Origin: CAWKGC01 sp963849005
GTDB taxonomy: Bacteria; Pseudomonadota; Gammaproteobacteria; Burkholderiales; Usitatibacteraceae
Assembly (NCBI GenBank): GCA_963849005.1
Contig: CAWKGC010000019.1
Coordinates: 618,090-682,089 of the forward strand
Reading direction: 5' to 3'
Length of the DNA: 64,000 nt
Position numbers and translations under genes: made by a program. The notes beneath the pieces were generated by a model. The model searched no databases, was not told the DNA's origin, and worked only from the letters and a program-made list of their open reading frames with translations. Shown one piece after another: positions 43,170-54,087 of this stretch (position 1 is the first letter of the stretch; the number at the start of each line of letters is the position of its first letter).

Positions 43170-45401
43170 ATGGACATGGCCACCACTTCAAACGAGCAGC
43201 AAGTGTTCTTTTCCACGGGCCGCCGCGAGGAAGGCGTCGATGCGATCGATGCCTTGCAACTGCGCCCGGCGATGTTTTCGGGCTTCCGCGACCTGACCCG
43301 GCTGCGCTACGACTTTCCGCTGGTGCTGGTAAGGAACGACAAGGGCGTGGGCCCGGTGCGCGCGCTCTCGGCGATCGTCGACGAAGTGCTGGGCGAGATC
43401 GCGCCGCGCGGCGTCGAGGGAGATCGCCTGCGCAGGCACGCGCTGCGCCTCGAGCGCGAGATCCGCGCGCGCGTCGCGGCAGGCGAGGCGGGCCTGCTGT
43501 CCGAACTGTGGTCGGTGGCCGCCGCGAAAGTCGGCGCGCCATCGGACCAGGATGCCGAGGAAGTGCTGCGCTACACCGCGGATACGCTCAAGCTCGACGG
43601 CGAAATGATCGATTGCAACGCCGCGATGCCGCCGCGCTTCCTCGCGCACGCATGGGAGGAGGCCCACGAAGCCCGGGCGCGCGCTTTCCGCAAGACGGTC
43701 GACGCGCTCGTGGTGCGGCTTTCCGACATCCTGCGCGCGGCCTACATCCATTCCCAGGCGGGGCAACAGCCCGCCGCGCTGCGCGCGAGCATAGGTTCCC
43801 CGCACGGCGACGAGTTCGACTTCGACGCGATGTCGCGGCTGGTCGCGCGCCGCACGCCGAAGGACGAATTGCCCGCGCCGCGACGCAAGCGCATCGAATG
43901 GGCGCTGGAAATCCTGCGCACGCAGCGCTTCTACCCGGATCCGAAGGGCGCGTCGGCGCAGCCGGGCGGCGAGGGCTACGCCTTCCGCTTCGGGGATTGC
44001 GCCGCCGCAGCCGCCGCCTTCCGCGAACGGCTCGCGACGCTGGCCGAGACGGTGAAGGCCATGTCCGTGGCCGAACTCGAGGCGAAGGGTGCCTACGACG
44101 AAGCGCATCACGACGCGTTCTTCGAGGGCTTCGGCGAGCACACGCTCACGCCGGAGGACCTCGCGATCTTTCCCGACTACCTCGTCTGCATTCCCCCGGA
44201 GCGCACCGGCGCGCCGGAGAACGCCAACCTGATGGAACTCCTGTCGTCGGGACTGCCGGTCAAGGTGCTGGTCGAGACCGGCGACCTGCTCGAGGAAGCG
44301 GCGATCGGCGTCGGGCATTTCGCGTTCGGCGTACGCAGCACGCGGCTGGCGATGACCGCGACGGGGCTGGGCGGCGTGTTCGTCATCCAGTCGCCGAGCT
44401 CGAACCTGTACCGGCTGCGTTCGCGCATCGCCGCAGGGCTCCAGCACCGCGGCCCGGCGCTGTTCAGCGTCTATGCCGGCGCGGGCGCGCCGGCCTCGGG
44501 CCTTCCGCCCTATCTCACCGCGGCCGCCGCGATGCAGTCGCGGGCGTGCCCGACTTTCTCCTACGACCCGTATGCGGGCGACAACCAGGCCGCGCGCTTC
44601 TCGTTCGAGAACAATCCCGACCCGGAGGCCGACTGGTCGGCGGCGGAAGTCGAGTATGCCGATGAACAGATGCAGCGCGTGACGGAGAAGGGCGCGTTCA
44701 CGTTCGCCGACTTCGTGCTCTGCGACAAGCGCTATGCCGGGCACTTCGCCCGCGTGCCGCGCACGCGCTGGAACGCGGGAATGCTGCCGGTTGCCGACTG
44801 GCTGGGGCTCGACGCGAAGGAAGCGGGCAACCGCATTCCCTACCTGCTCGCGGTCGACGCCGACGACCTGCTGCATCGCGTGATCGTCGATGCGCGGCTG
44901 ATGCAGGCGGTGCGGCGCAACCTCGTGCTCTGGCATCGCCTCCAGGAACAGGGCGGCATACACAACTCTTACGCCGATCGCCTGCTTGCGGTCGAAAAGG
45001 CGGCATGGGAAGCGCAGAAGAGGCGCGAGATCGAGGCCTTGCACACGGCAGCCCCAGCTGCCGTCAGCGCTGTCGCGCCTCCTGCCCCTGCCGCCGGGAC
45101 CGCAAGCGAGGCGCCCCAGGCGGCGATGGTCGAAGAGGCGCCGGCGCATTCGCCCGACGAGGCGTGGATAGACACCGCGCGCTGCCCGAGCTGCAACGAG
45201 TGCCAGCTCATCAACGACAAGATGTTCCTCTACAACGCCAACAAGCAGGCCTACATCGGCGACCTCAAGGCCGGCACGTTCAAGCAGATGGTCGAGGCCG
45301 CGGAGAGCTGCCAGGTGGCGATCATCCACCCGGGCAAGCCGTGGAACGACAAGGAGCCGGGGCTCGCCGAGTTGATCGAGCGCGCGCAGCCGTTCCTCTA
45401 G
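43170..45401 (+). CDS. Large PFOR-related protein with C-terminal one-cluster ferredoxin
   Basis: 743 residues from the ATG at 43170. The first 330 residues are helical and unlike any domain I know. Residues about 375-580 resemble the thiamine domain of pyruvate:ferredoxin oxidoreductase (SSGLPVKVLVETGDLLEE, LQHRGPALFSVYAGAG, CPTFSYDPYAGD, RFSFENNPDPE) but lack the GDGW-type cofactor motif. After an Ala/Pro linker comes a ferredoxin: CPSCNEC plus ESCQVAI gives Cys672, 675, 678 and 714, enough for one [4Fe-4S] cluster. It closes the Nfn-Kor operon, so it is probably a scaffold or electron carrier for KorAB. Its exact role is unknown. Confidence 0.75.
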   Translation: MDMATTSNEQQVFFSTGRREEGVDAIDALQLRPAMFSGFRDLTRLRYDFPLVLVRNDKGVGPVRALSAIVDEVLGEIAPRGVEGDRLRRHALRLEREIRARVAAGEAGLLSELWSVAAAKVGAPSDQDAEEVLRYTADTLKLDGEMIDCNAAMPPRFLAHAWEEAHEARARAFRKTVDALVVRLSDILRAAYIHSQAGQQPAALRASIGSPHGDEFDFDAMSRLVARRTPKDELPAPRRKRIEWALEILRTQRFYPDPKGASAQPGGEGYAFRFGDCAAAAAAFRERLATLAETVKAMSVAELEAKGAYDEAHHDAFFEGFGEHTLTPEDLAIFPDYLVCIPPERTGAPENANLMELLSSGLPVKVLVETGDLLEEAAIGVGHFAFGVRSTRLAMTATGLGGVFVIQSPSSNLYRLRSRIAAGLQHRGPALFSVYAGAGAPASGLPPYLTAAAAMQSRACPTFSYDPYAGDNQAARFSFENNPDPEADWSAAEVEYADEQMQRVTEKGAFTFADFVLCDKRYAGHFARVPRTRWNAGMLPVADWLGLDAKEAGNRIPYLLAVDADDLLHRVIVDARLMQAVRRNLVLWHRLQEQGGIHNSYADRLLAVEKAAWEAQKRREIEALHTAAPAAVSAVAPPAPAAGTASEAPQAAMVEEAPAHSPDEAWIDTARCPSCNECQLINDKMFLYNANKQAYIGDLKAGTFKQMVEAAESCQVAIIHPGKPWNDKEPGLAELIERAQPFL

Positions 45402-45426
45402 CGCCCGGGCCGACGCAGGCCCGCGG

Positions 45427-46222
45427 TCAGGCGTGGCTCGCGCGCGAAAGCAGCTGCGACTCGTCCTCGGTGAGCACGGGGCCATCGAGCGTCACGCGCT
45501 CGTCCTGCGTCTTGGCGGTGCGGAAGCGCGCGATGAGGGGCTTCAGCTCTTCCTTGATGTGCGTCTCGTCGTAGCCGTTGAAGAGGTGGCCGAGCAGGCC
45601 GCGATCGAGGTCGCTCGTGTTCATGAACCAGTCTGCGACCGGAAACGTGAGGTTCATGTTGAAGTGCATCATGATCCCCAGGTTGTGGTGCGCGGTGTGG
45701 TGGCGGCGGATGGTGTTGATGAACGGGGCGTTGCGCACGAACGCGTTCTCGGGAACGTGGCAGCAGAAGTGGAAGGTCTCGTACACCATGTAGTGGCCGA
45801 TCATGGTGATGAAGGTGATGTAGCCCGCGTTGGCATTGACGGCCTGCGCGATCAGGAGCGAAATCCCGCCGCCCGCGACCGCGAGCACGGCGAGCACGCG
45901 CCACGGGAAGAACACGATGCGGAATTCCTTCACCGTGTGGATGGTGACGTCGTTGTCGGTGAAGTACTGGTGGTGCTGGCGGGTGTGGCGGTCGTAGATC
46001 GCGCGCAGCGCGAACACGTCGCGCAGGCGGTGCATCACGAACATGTGCATGCCCCACTCGACGAAGTTGCCGGCAATCGCCACGGGAACCATGACCAGCC
46101 ATTCCCAGCGCGCGTCCTGCAGCTGGTTCACGCACCACCAGATGGAGCCGATGCCGGCGGCGTACATGATGCCGATATGCAGGAGGCCGTTGTACCAGGG
46201 GCTGATCTGGGCGACGATCCCC
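45427..46222 (-). CDS. Fatty-acid hydroxylase/sterol desaturase-family membrane protein, N-terminus cut off at the seam
   Basis: About 260 residues remain. Histidine motifs of the family are present: MHRLRDVF with DRHTRQHHQYF, HTVKEFR, and RRHHTAHHN, which hold a di-iron centre, between several membrane spans (WLVMVPVAIAGNFVEWG; FITMIGHYMVYE). The frame continues rightward to 46,677 but that part is only the complement of the ATPase gene. True sequence stops around PWYNGLLHIGIMYAAG. It is convergent with the PFOR-like gene. Confidence 0.78.
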
Positions 46223-46230
46223 TGGCCATG
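46195..46230. other. Probable chimeric junction
   Basis: A membrane hydroxylase on the minus strand and an AAA ATPase on the plus strand both lose their N-termini here within about 30 bases. Gene content, base use and frameshift density change at this point. No repeat or mobile element marks the join. Confidence 0.75.
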
Positions 46231-47546
46231 GAAGATGCCTTCATGCAGCTCTGCCTGGAGGAGCTGGGCAACCATTCCAGCCTGCTGATCGACGACTTCG
46301 AGCTCTTCGTGGCGCTGACCCAGGGTCCGGCCTACCCGCGCAGCGGCTATCTGGACACGGTCTGTGAGACGCTCCTCGCCTACGTCTTGAGCGACGGCAA
46401 ACAGTTGCTCATCGTTCACGAAGCACCCTATCTGCCGCAGCCGCTCTGGCGGCGCGCCTTGCGGTTGGAGATGCCCGCGTTTGCCGCTGCGGATTACGCC
46501 TTTTTCGGCCAGCGATTTCTTGCCTGCATCGCATGGCGGCAGGCGTTGAACTACGACCAGATCTATCGCTTCGCCGCCCATCTGAATGTCCATGACCTCA
46601 AGCGCATGTGCCTCCATGCCGCGCAGGATCCCCAGCTGGATACAGACGGCTTCGTCGCCCTGCTCCGCGAACAGCAACTGGCCAGCAACGTGGATCTCGA
46701 CGAGGTGCAGCCGGTGGAGTTCGGCGATCTATGTGGGCTGGACGAGTTGGTGGATAGCCTGATGGCGGGGGTCATCGTGCCCATGGAGCATGGCGAGTTG
46801 GCCCAGGCGCTGCAGTTGCGGCCCAAACGGGGCGTGCTCCTGGCGGGGCCACCGGGACAGGGAAAACCACCATCGGCCGGGCGCTGGCCCACCGCCTCAA
46901 GGGCAAGTTCTTCCTGATCGACGGCACAGCTATCGCGGAATCCATGGACTTTCACTATAAGCTCGCGCAAACCTTCCGGGCCGCGGCCGAGAACGCGCCG
47001 GCGGTAGTCTTCATCGACGACAGCGACGTGATCTTCGAGAGTGGCCGCGCCAGCGGCTTCTATCGTTTTTTGCTTGACACAGTTGGATGGCCTGCATAGC
47101 AAGAGCGCCAGCCAGGTCTGCGTGGTGATGACGGCCATGAACGTCGCCAGCCTGCCGCCGGCCTTGGTGCGCTCAGGCCGCATCGAACTCTGGCTGGAGA
47201 CGCAGTTGCCCGACGGCATGGCGCGGATGCAGATGCTCTATCAGAACATGGTGAATCTGCCCGCGGAAATCACCACGTTGGATTTGATCCCGTTGATCAA
47301 AGCGACCGAGGAGATGACTGGGGCTGATTTGAAAGCGATCGTCGAGGATGCCAAGGCCGCGCTATGCGTACGATAAGGTGCATGACGTTGCCCGTGGCCC
47401 TGGCCATCGACTACTATCTGGCAGCCATCGCGGCTGTGCGCACCAACAAGGAACGCTATGCGGCAGCTGAAGCCCAGTTGCGGGAGGAAGTGCGCAGCGG
47501 CCACCGCTTCTGGAGTTGGGACGACGAAGCGGACATGCCGTTCTAG
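46229..47546 (+). CDS. AAA-family ATPase, 5' end missing and several frameshifts
   Basis: Pieces in three frames add up to one AAA protein of about 435 residues. They are LLIDDFELFVALTQG; GVLLAGPPGQGK (Walker A, frame lost at an A-run near 46,862); LIDGTAIAESMDFHYKLAQTF and AVVFIDDSDVIFE (Walker B-like); LDGLHSKSASQVCVVMTAMN with PALVRSGRIELWLE (arginine finger region); and TGADLKAIVEDAKAA with a helical tail ending DDEADMPF. A second break falls after a T-run near 47,075, a third near 47,360. The build resembles FtsH/Cdc48-like AAA modules without a protease. Homopolymer breaks point to sequence errors. Confidence 0.7.
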
Positions 47547-47548
47547 CA

Positions 47549-47631
47549 GGGGCGAGGCATAGTGGTGCGGTGTCATGCGGCATCCGGTGCAGCCGGATGC
47601 CGCATGACACCGACCCGTCATGCCTCGCCCC
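47549..47631. repeat. Nested inverted repeat between convergent genes
   Basis: Outer 12-base arms GGGGCGAGGCAT / ATGCCTCGCCCC (47549-47560, 47620-47631) enclose a perfect 19-bp stem (47569-47587 with 47593-47611) and a 5-base loop TGCAG. No T-run follows, so it may be a small inverted-repeat element as well as a stop for both convergent genes. Confidence 0.75.
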
Positions 47632-47637
47632 TATTGT

Positions 47638-50600
47638 CTATTCGACTATGACCCGATCGCTGCCGCTGCGCCCGAAGACCTCGGGGAATACATCTCTTCG
47701 GCCTTGGCAGGCGGCGCCATGTACTCGCCGGGGGTGGTGGCGCGGGCGACGTAGCTGTAGTTGTAGACGCCGTCCCACAGGTAGGTGGTGAAGGCCTCGG
47801 CGCCGGCGTCGCGCAGGTTCTGGTGCTAATACCAGGGACCCCACCACCACCAGCCGCCCTGGCTGGTGTCTGCTGGGTCCTGGGGCACGCTTTCGGAGAC
47901 GGCCAGGTCCGGGTTGATGATCTCGAAGCCGGCGGGCAGGCGGTCGACCAGGGCCACGTGGTAGCGCGGTTGACGGCCACCATGGTCAGGCGGATCCGCA
48001 CCCGCGCCCCGGCCTTCACATGCCAGACGCCGTCGGCATCCCGGCGCACGTCGGCCGGGTCATCCACCGCTTCATAGGTGCGCTGCACCACAAAGCCCAT
48101 GTCCAGCGGGTCGAGGCCCAGGTCGGTGGGCGCATAGCTCATGCCCCAGGCGGTAGTAGAGGCGGCCATCCTCGCCATCCTTCTGGATGATCACATCCTG
48201 GGTGCCGTCCATGGCCGTCAGATAGGACATGGGGACCACGGTCTTGTTGGTCTCGGTGCTGTAGCCCTGGTACGGATGTTCGGCCACATAGGTCTCGCCC
48301 AGCCAGACGCGGGCGATGAAGTCCGGCGCCACGTTCTCGAAGGTGTTGAAGTAGTCGTCCATCGCGTTGATGACGAAGACATTCTCCTGGGTGTTGTTCC
48401 AGCGGCCGTTGTCGCGTGCCGCCATCAGCCCCCGCACCACCTTGGGGATCAGGTCGCTCTCCGGCGTCTCGGCGATGAGCGCCTGGAGCACGATGGCGTC
48501 GGTGCGCCGGTTGGAATGGAGCATGACATAATCCTGGTCGCCGTAGGAAGAGAAGAAGTTGGCCGTGCCGGCGGTCTCCACCGCGCTGTTGTTGATGCGC
48601 CGCTGGATCTCGGCCACCTGCTCGGTCGCGGCGGGGTCGCCGGCCATCACCTGCCAGAGGAAGGCGAGGCCTTCCAACGCGCTGCTCGTCCACAGGCATG
48701 GCGGCGAAGAGCGTGCGCGCCTTGCCGTAGTCGACGTCGTCCATGAGCTGGCGCACATAGAGGGCATAGCTGCTCAAGCGTCTGGCGTACCATGGGGCTG
48801 TACCAGGATGGATAGTAGTTTTCGATGTTGCGCAGGAACTCCAGTGCCGCTTGCAGCGTTGCGTCGGCTACTGCGTAGTCTTTGCTGCGTGCAATGACCA
48901 GCGCGTGGGCGACGAAGACAGAGTGGTACGGCCAGGACTCGTCGCCCTTCTGCCAGATCGGCCAGCCGCCGTCGTAGTTCTGCATGTTTTGCAGACGGTC
49001 GATGTCGCGCTTCATGGCGGCGTCGATCTCCACTGGCGTGGGCATGTCGGCTGCCTCGAATGCGGTCAACACATCGCGCAAGGAAGCGACGCTCATGACC
49101 CGGGAAGCGAGTTGCTCCGAGCACTCGAAGGGATAGGCTTGCAGGTACATGACCGCGTCGGTCAGGGTCTGGAGGGCTGTGGAGGAGGTGCTGATTTCGA
49201 GCCCGCCGAACTGCGGGAAGACATCCTGCGGCTGGGCCACCGGTTGGGCCACGCTGCCTTCGTCGACCACGCCGTAGGTGGCAAAGGCTTCGGTGGTGGC
49301 CGGCGTGTAGACGGGCAGGGCGATGTTGGCTGCATCGGCATAGGCGCCCGAGACGTCGCCGCAATCTGGACGCTGTGCCGTACCCACGTTGTCGGTCGTG
49401 GCCGGGAAGCGCACCTCGACCCGATCATTGGCCGGCACGGTGACGCGGAGGCCCTGGTCGCCCTCCAGCTTCAGGTTGGCGGTCTGGACCACCACGTCCA
49501 CGGTCAGCGGCTCGTCGGTCTGGTTCTGGACCACGACCGGGCAATTGGAAGTGGTCGCCGAAGTTGAGGAAGCGCGGCGCGGACGGGCGCACCATGAGCG
49601 GCAGGCGGGCCGTGATGTTGGTCTCGGCCGAGCCGAACTGCTGCTCGGTGGCCGCCACCACCATGACGCGGTAGCGGGTCAGGTTGTCGGGCAGCTTGTA
49701 GGTGACGGTCGCCTGCCCGTCGGCGTCGGTGCGCACGGCAGGGGCAAAGAGGGCCAGGGGGTTGAAGTCGGTGCGCACGGCAATGGGCGTCGACGCCTGG
49801 GCTGCTGCAGCGGCCTCGGCGGCGGCAGGCATGGCCGCAGCCATCGGCCGGCGCCGGCGCTGCCATGGACGGACTCCGCGGCTGAGGCTCTGCTCCATCT
49901 CAAGGCTGGCCGTCGCCATCGGCGCGGCGGCATCGGCCAAGCATGCATCATCGCCGCCGCCCATACCGCCCGTACGCCGCGCGATCTGGGCAAGCAGTTC
50001 CTGCGGGTTGGCCAGCACGATGGAACTGCGCCCATAGGTGCTGCTGGTGTTGGCGCTGCGGGCGGCATAGAAGACCGCCAGCGGGTCGGCCAGCGTGTAG
50101 CCGCTCAGGGCCAGGATCGCTTCGTCCACGACGACGATGGCCAGTTCGGCGTTCTCTACCGGCTGACCGGCGGCGTCCACCACGGTGAGCGCCAGGCTGG
50201 TTTCCTCGCCCGGGGCCAGCGCGCTGGCGGCTGGCTCCAGCGTCATCGTCAGCGTGCGGCTGAGGGGCGGGATGGCGAGGCTCAGGCTGCCGGTGGCGTA
50301 GGCCGGCCGCGGCGGCGCGCCCGGTACCGGTTGGCCCTTGTCATCCAGGCGCGGGGCTGAGCCATTCACATCCACCTGGAGGTTGACGTTCGGGATGTAG
50401 GCTGTCTTCGATAGGAATCTCGAGTTCCGCCGCGCCATTTTTCAGCGTGAACCGTTCGGTGTAGAGGATGCCGCTGCGGCTGACCGTGAGCAGCCCTTCG
50501 CCGTCCGCAAAGGGCGCCTGCACCAGCACCCGGGCCACATCGCCCGGCTGGTAGTCTTTCTTGTCAGGGATGAGCAGCACCTGCTCCTGGCTCACGTCGC

Positions 50601-53600
50601 GCGACGGGACACTCCCGCCGCCGGCGACCCAGAACTCGATCTCGGTGCGGTTGAGGCGCTCTGCGTCGTCGCGTACATCGGCGAAGATGTGATATTCGCC
50701 GCCTTCGGTGGTCTCGAACGTGCAGGGCACCGGTTCGGCGGCCGAGGTAATCTCGCAGTTCTGCTCGTCTGCCTCCACCTCCACCCAGGCGCCGTCGGTG
50801 AACTCCCAGGTCATCGCGCACCATGCGCAGGCTGGCCTGACGGCCGGCCACGGCGTTGCCGTCCACGTCGGTGACGATGGCATCCACCGTCACCGGGTCG
50901 CCTGGCTCGACGAAGGTGAGCAGGCTGCGCAGGCCGACATAGAGCGTAGACGGATGCACCAGCAGGCTGGTGTTGGCCGCCCATGCCTGGCGGTTGACAT
51001 CCATGACCCGTGCCTCGGCCATGACGCTGTAGGGGCGCGGCTCCTGCGCTCTTGACGAAGGTCATCTGCAGGTACTGGTTGCCGGTGGCATCGGTGCGTG
51101 CAGTGTATTCCAGCGGCGCCCCGCCGCCATAACTGGGATAGGAGCCCCGATAGAAGACGTCGCCGTACACCGGGCCGCCGCCGTAGTCCATCCGCCACCA
51201 GGGCGTCCACACGCCGAAGACGAACTCATCCCACCCTGGCGGGGAATAGGCGCCGGGGGAAGCAGTCACACTCCAGGTCGTCTCGGCGTTGGGCAGCGGC
51301 CCGCCGGCATAGTATTGGGCGCTGACCGCCACGACGGCGTCGCCGCCCAGATAGTAGGGGCCGGTCGTCTCGTTGCGCGCCGTCACCTCGAACTCGGGCC
51401 GGCGGAATTCCTGGACCTGGAAGGAGTGACAGTAGGATTGATTGGACGCGCTGCCCACGCCCGAGGCGTTGAAGGTGATCTGAGCATACCCCAGGTTGGA
51501 TTCGACGGGAATCGTAAAGGCCAGGTCGAAGCCGGCCAGGTCGTTCAACTCGGTGTTGCCGGTGGCGATGACATTGCCCTGGGGGTCCCGGGTTTCGTAG
51601 TAGATGACCCCGCCAGCCAGGTCCGTGAGCGAGACGTCCCCGTCCTGGCCGCCGCCGATGTGGCGCAGCCAGCCCTTGACGTGGACCTCTTCGCCGGGGC
51701 GGTACATGCCCCGGTCGTCGAAGACGTACCAGCGGAACTCGTCGCTCACCGGTCGTTCCTGCCAGCCATCGCTGTCCCAGTAGTAGGTAGAGTAGGGCAG
51801 GATCGCCACGTCGTCGCCCAGGGTTCCCACCAGGACGTTGGCAGGCTCCTGGGGCAGGGTGAGTTTGGCCACGCCGTCGCTGCCCGTGCCGCCCTGGACA
51901 TTCGTCGGCAGCAGCGCCAGGGAGACATCGGCCAGCGGTGCGCCGTCGGTGAGGGCGGTGGCCCAGGCGGTCATCTGGCTCTGGTCCACGATCGCGTCGA
52001 GGCCGATGTTGGTGACCTGCACCCAGCTCTGCACCACATAGTCATAGCTCTGGTCGAAGAGATTGAGCAGCGAGGCTGGCTTGTCGACGATGACGATCAG
52101 GTGGCCGTACTTGCCGTCCAGCGCCGGGCTCAGGTCGATGCCGGTCTCAGTCAGCGTATCGGGCTGGGCGTCCACCTGGATCACCGTGTTCAGCACTTCT
52201 TTCGCCTGGCGGTGTCGCTTTCGGCTCCTGATATTGATTCTGCAGATAGACGAGATAGGCTGGCCAGTCCGCCGGCGTGACGGCATAGGCGCGCACACGC
52301 AGCGCATTGTAGTTGATGCTGTAGACCGTAAAGGCGGGCGTGGCTGCCGTCGGGTCCAGCGTGGTGAGCGCCTGGTTGGGGCCGGTGAGATAGCTGTCGG
52401 CGTTGCCGGTCTTGAAGGTGAAATCCTGGTCGGCGCCCAGAGTCTGGCCGAAGATGTCCTGGACATCGCCCTTGAGCTTGACCTGATAGGTCGTGCGCCC
52501 GGCGGTAACCCCGGCAGATCTGCAGGGTGTCGTAGCTGGCGGAGACCACCATGCCTGGGATGGCTGGCTCGACAGTCACCGACTCCTGGCTCACGCTCTT
52601 CGTGTCCAGCGGGTTGTTGAAGCGAATCGTGAAGGGCGTGCCCGGCTGGCAGGGGCCACCCTGCCAACCGCAGTAGGACTCGACCACCCGCAGCGGGGCA
52701 TAGGTCTGAAAGCTGAACGTCTGGGCTTCTTTGCTCACCAGCGGCCCTTCGGCGGAGGGCGTGCCGGGGCCGACGTTGACGGTGACCGTCGTGTCGGCGG
52801 GGAACTCCTCTTCGGCGCGGAAGGCGAGCCAACGGCCCGCAGGCAGATAGCTCAACTGCCGTGCTGATCTGGTCATTGGCTGCGATCTCGGCGTCGGTGG
52901 CCAGGCGCAAGGCATAGGGCTCGCGCCCGGCCAGCACGGTGATGGTTTCCAGCACTGCCGCCGGATCGATCTGTTGGTCGAAGGCCACAAACAGGAGCGG
53001 GTCGCGCGGCTGCGGGCTGATCGGTCGGGAAGCTCTGGACAACCTGCGGCGGCGGTGTGCTGAAGTGCCAGGTCACTGCCTCCGCCAGCACGCCACCCAC
53101 GGCCGAGGTCGTGCCAGCGGGCACTTCGGCGGTGAATTCGGTGGCCATGGGGAAGCGGTTGAGTTCGTCGGAGCGGTACTCAAAGGAAAGGGTCTGGGTG
53201 CCCAGCCATTTCCAGACGCCGGGCATGTCCGGCGTCAGCTTGACCGGCACATCTGCGGCTGCCAACTCGTCCAACGTGGCCAGCGGGACCATCGGTTGAT
53301 TGAAGGTGACGTTGAGGAACGGCGCAATGGGAATTTCGCCCTCGGGCGCATAGCGCAAGCACCTGGAGCTCGTCGACCGCCGGTGGTTCCGGCGCGGCTG
53401 CCGTCTCTGGCGGTGGGAAGCTCTGTTCCATCGTCACCCCGGGCACGGGCGGTGGCAGCGACTGGGGCGGCAGCTTGAACTCCTCGGTCATGGCGGTGCT
53501 GGCGTCGAGGGGCGGCATCCGGTCGAGGATGGGCTGGATCTCGGCTGGGGTGAGCGGCTCTGTCGTAGCAGGGGCGACGACAACTGGCGCCAGGGGCTGT

Positions 53601-53840
53601 TGGGCGCCCTCGCTCAACAGCATGGTCAGGCCGCCGGTTTCACCCGGCGTGGGCACGGTTGGGGCCATGGGTTGGGTCTCCTGATTGACAGGCATACGCC
53701 AGTCCGACGACGGGCCGGCTGGCGGCATGGAGCGGCGTGAGCACTGGGCCAAGGGAGGTAGCCAGCAGGCTGACGACGACCAACAGGCTGACAGCGGCCC
53801 AGGCTGGGCCGCGCAACAGGGAACGGGTGCGGGTTTGCAT
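47638..53840 (-). CDS. Alpha-2-macroglobulin family protein, many frameshifts
   Basis: About 2,050 residues when the pieces are joined. It starts at 53840 with a signal or anchor (MQTRTRSLLRGPAWAAVSLL), passes a Pro-rich linker, then macroglobulin and bacterial Ig-like domains (PFLNVTFNQPMVPL; FDQQIDPAAVLETITV; MYRPGEEVHVKGWLRHIGGG). It reaches the thioester site ECSEQLASR (CSEQ codons at 49112-49123), the helical complement-like domain (YDGGWPIWQKGDESWPYHS) and the C-terminal receptor-like part ending VFGRSGSDRVIVE. Such proteins sit in the periplasm or on the surface and trap foreign proteases covalently. At least eight indels break the frame. No pbpC partner is seen. Confidence 0.82.
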
Positions 53841-54087
53841 AGAACCTTCTCCTCCTCCGGTGGTGACGACGGCTGTGCAGGTGTGCACAGGCGGAAACAG
53901 CCCCCTCGATCATAGACCGTTTCGATTGCACTTGCAAGCATTAGTTTTGCGACGGGAACAACACCGCGTCATAGGTCAGGCGACGTGCAGTTGAGCAAGA
54001 AACTCTGTCCTATCTGGTGGCGTGCCGCGTCACGCCACAGCGGGACGGGTTTGCTGTCGCGAATGTTCCGGTGGCCGATTTGCTGAG

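Noticed and set aside
43188..45485. 765-residue minus-strand frame opposite the PFOR-like gene
   Set aside because: Arg/Ala-rich antisense frame without a signal or motif; the plus frame has the ferredoxin cysteines and a tight operon place.
45427..46677. 416-residue frame read as one long hydroxylase
   Set aside because: Only the part up to about 46,220 resembles the family; the rest is the complement of the AAA ATPase across the seam.
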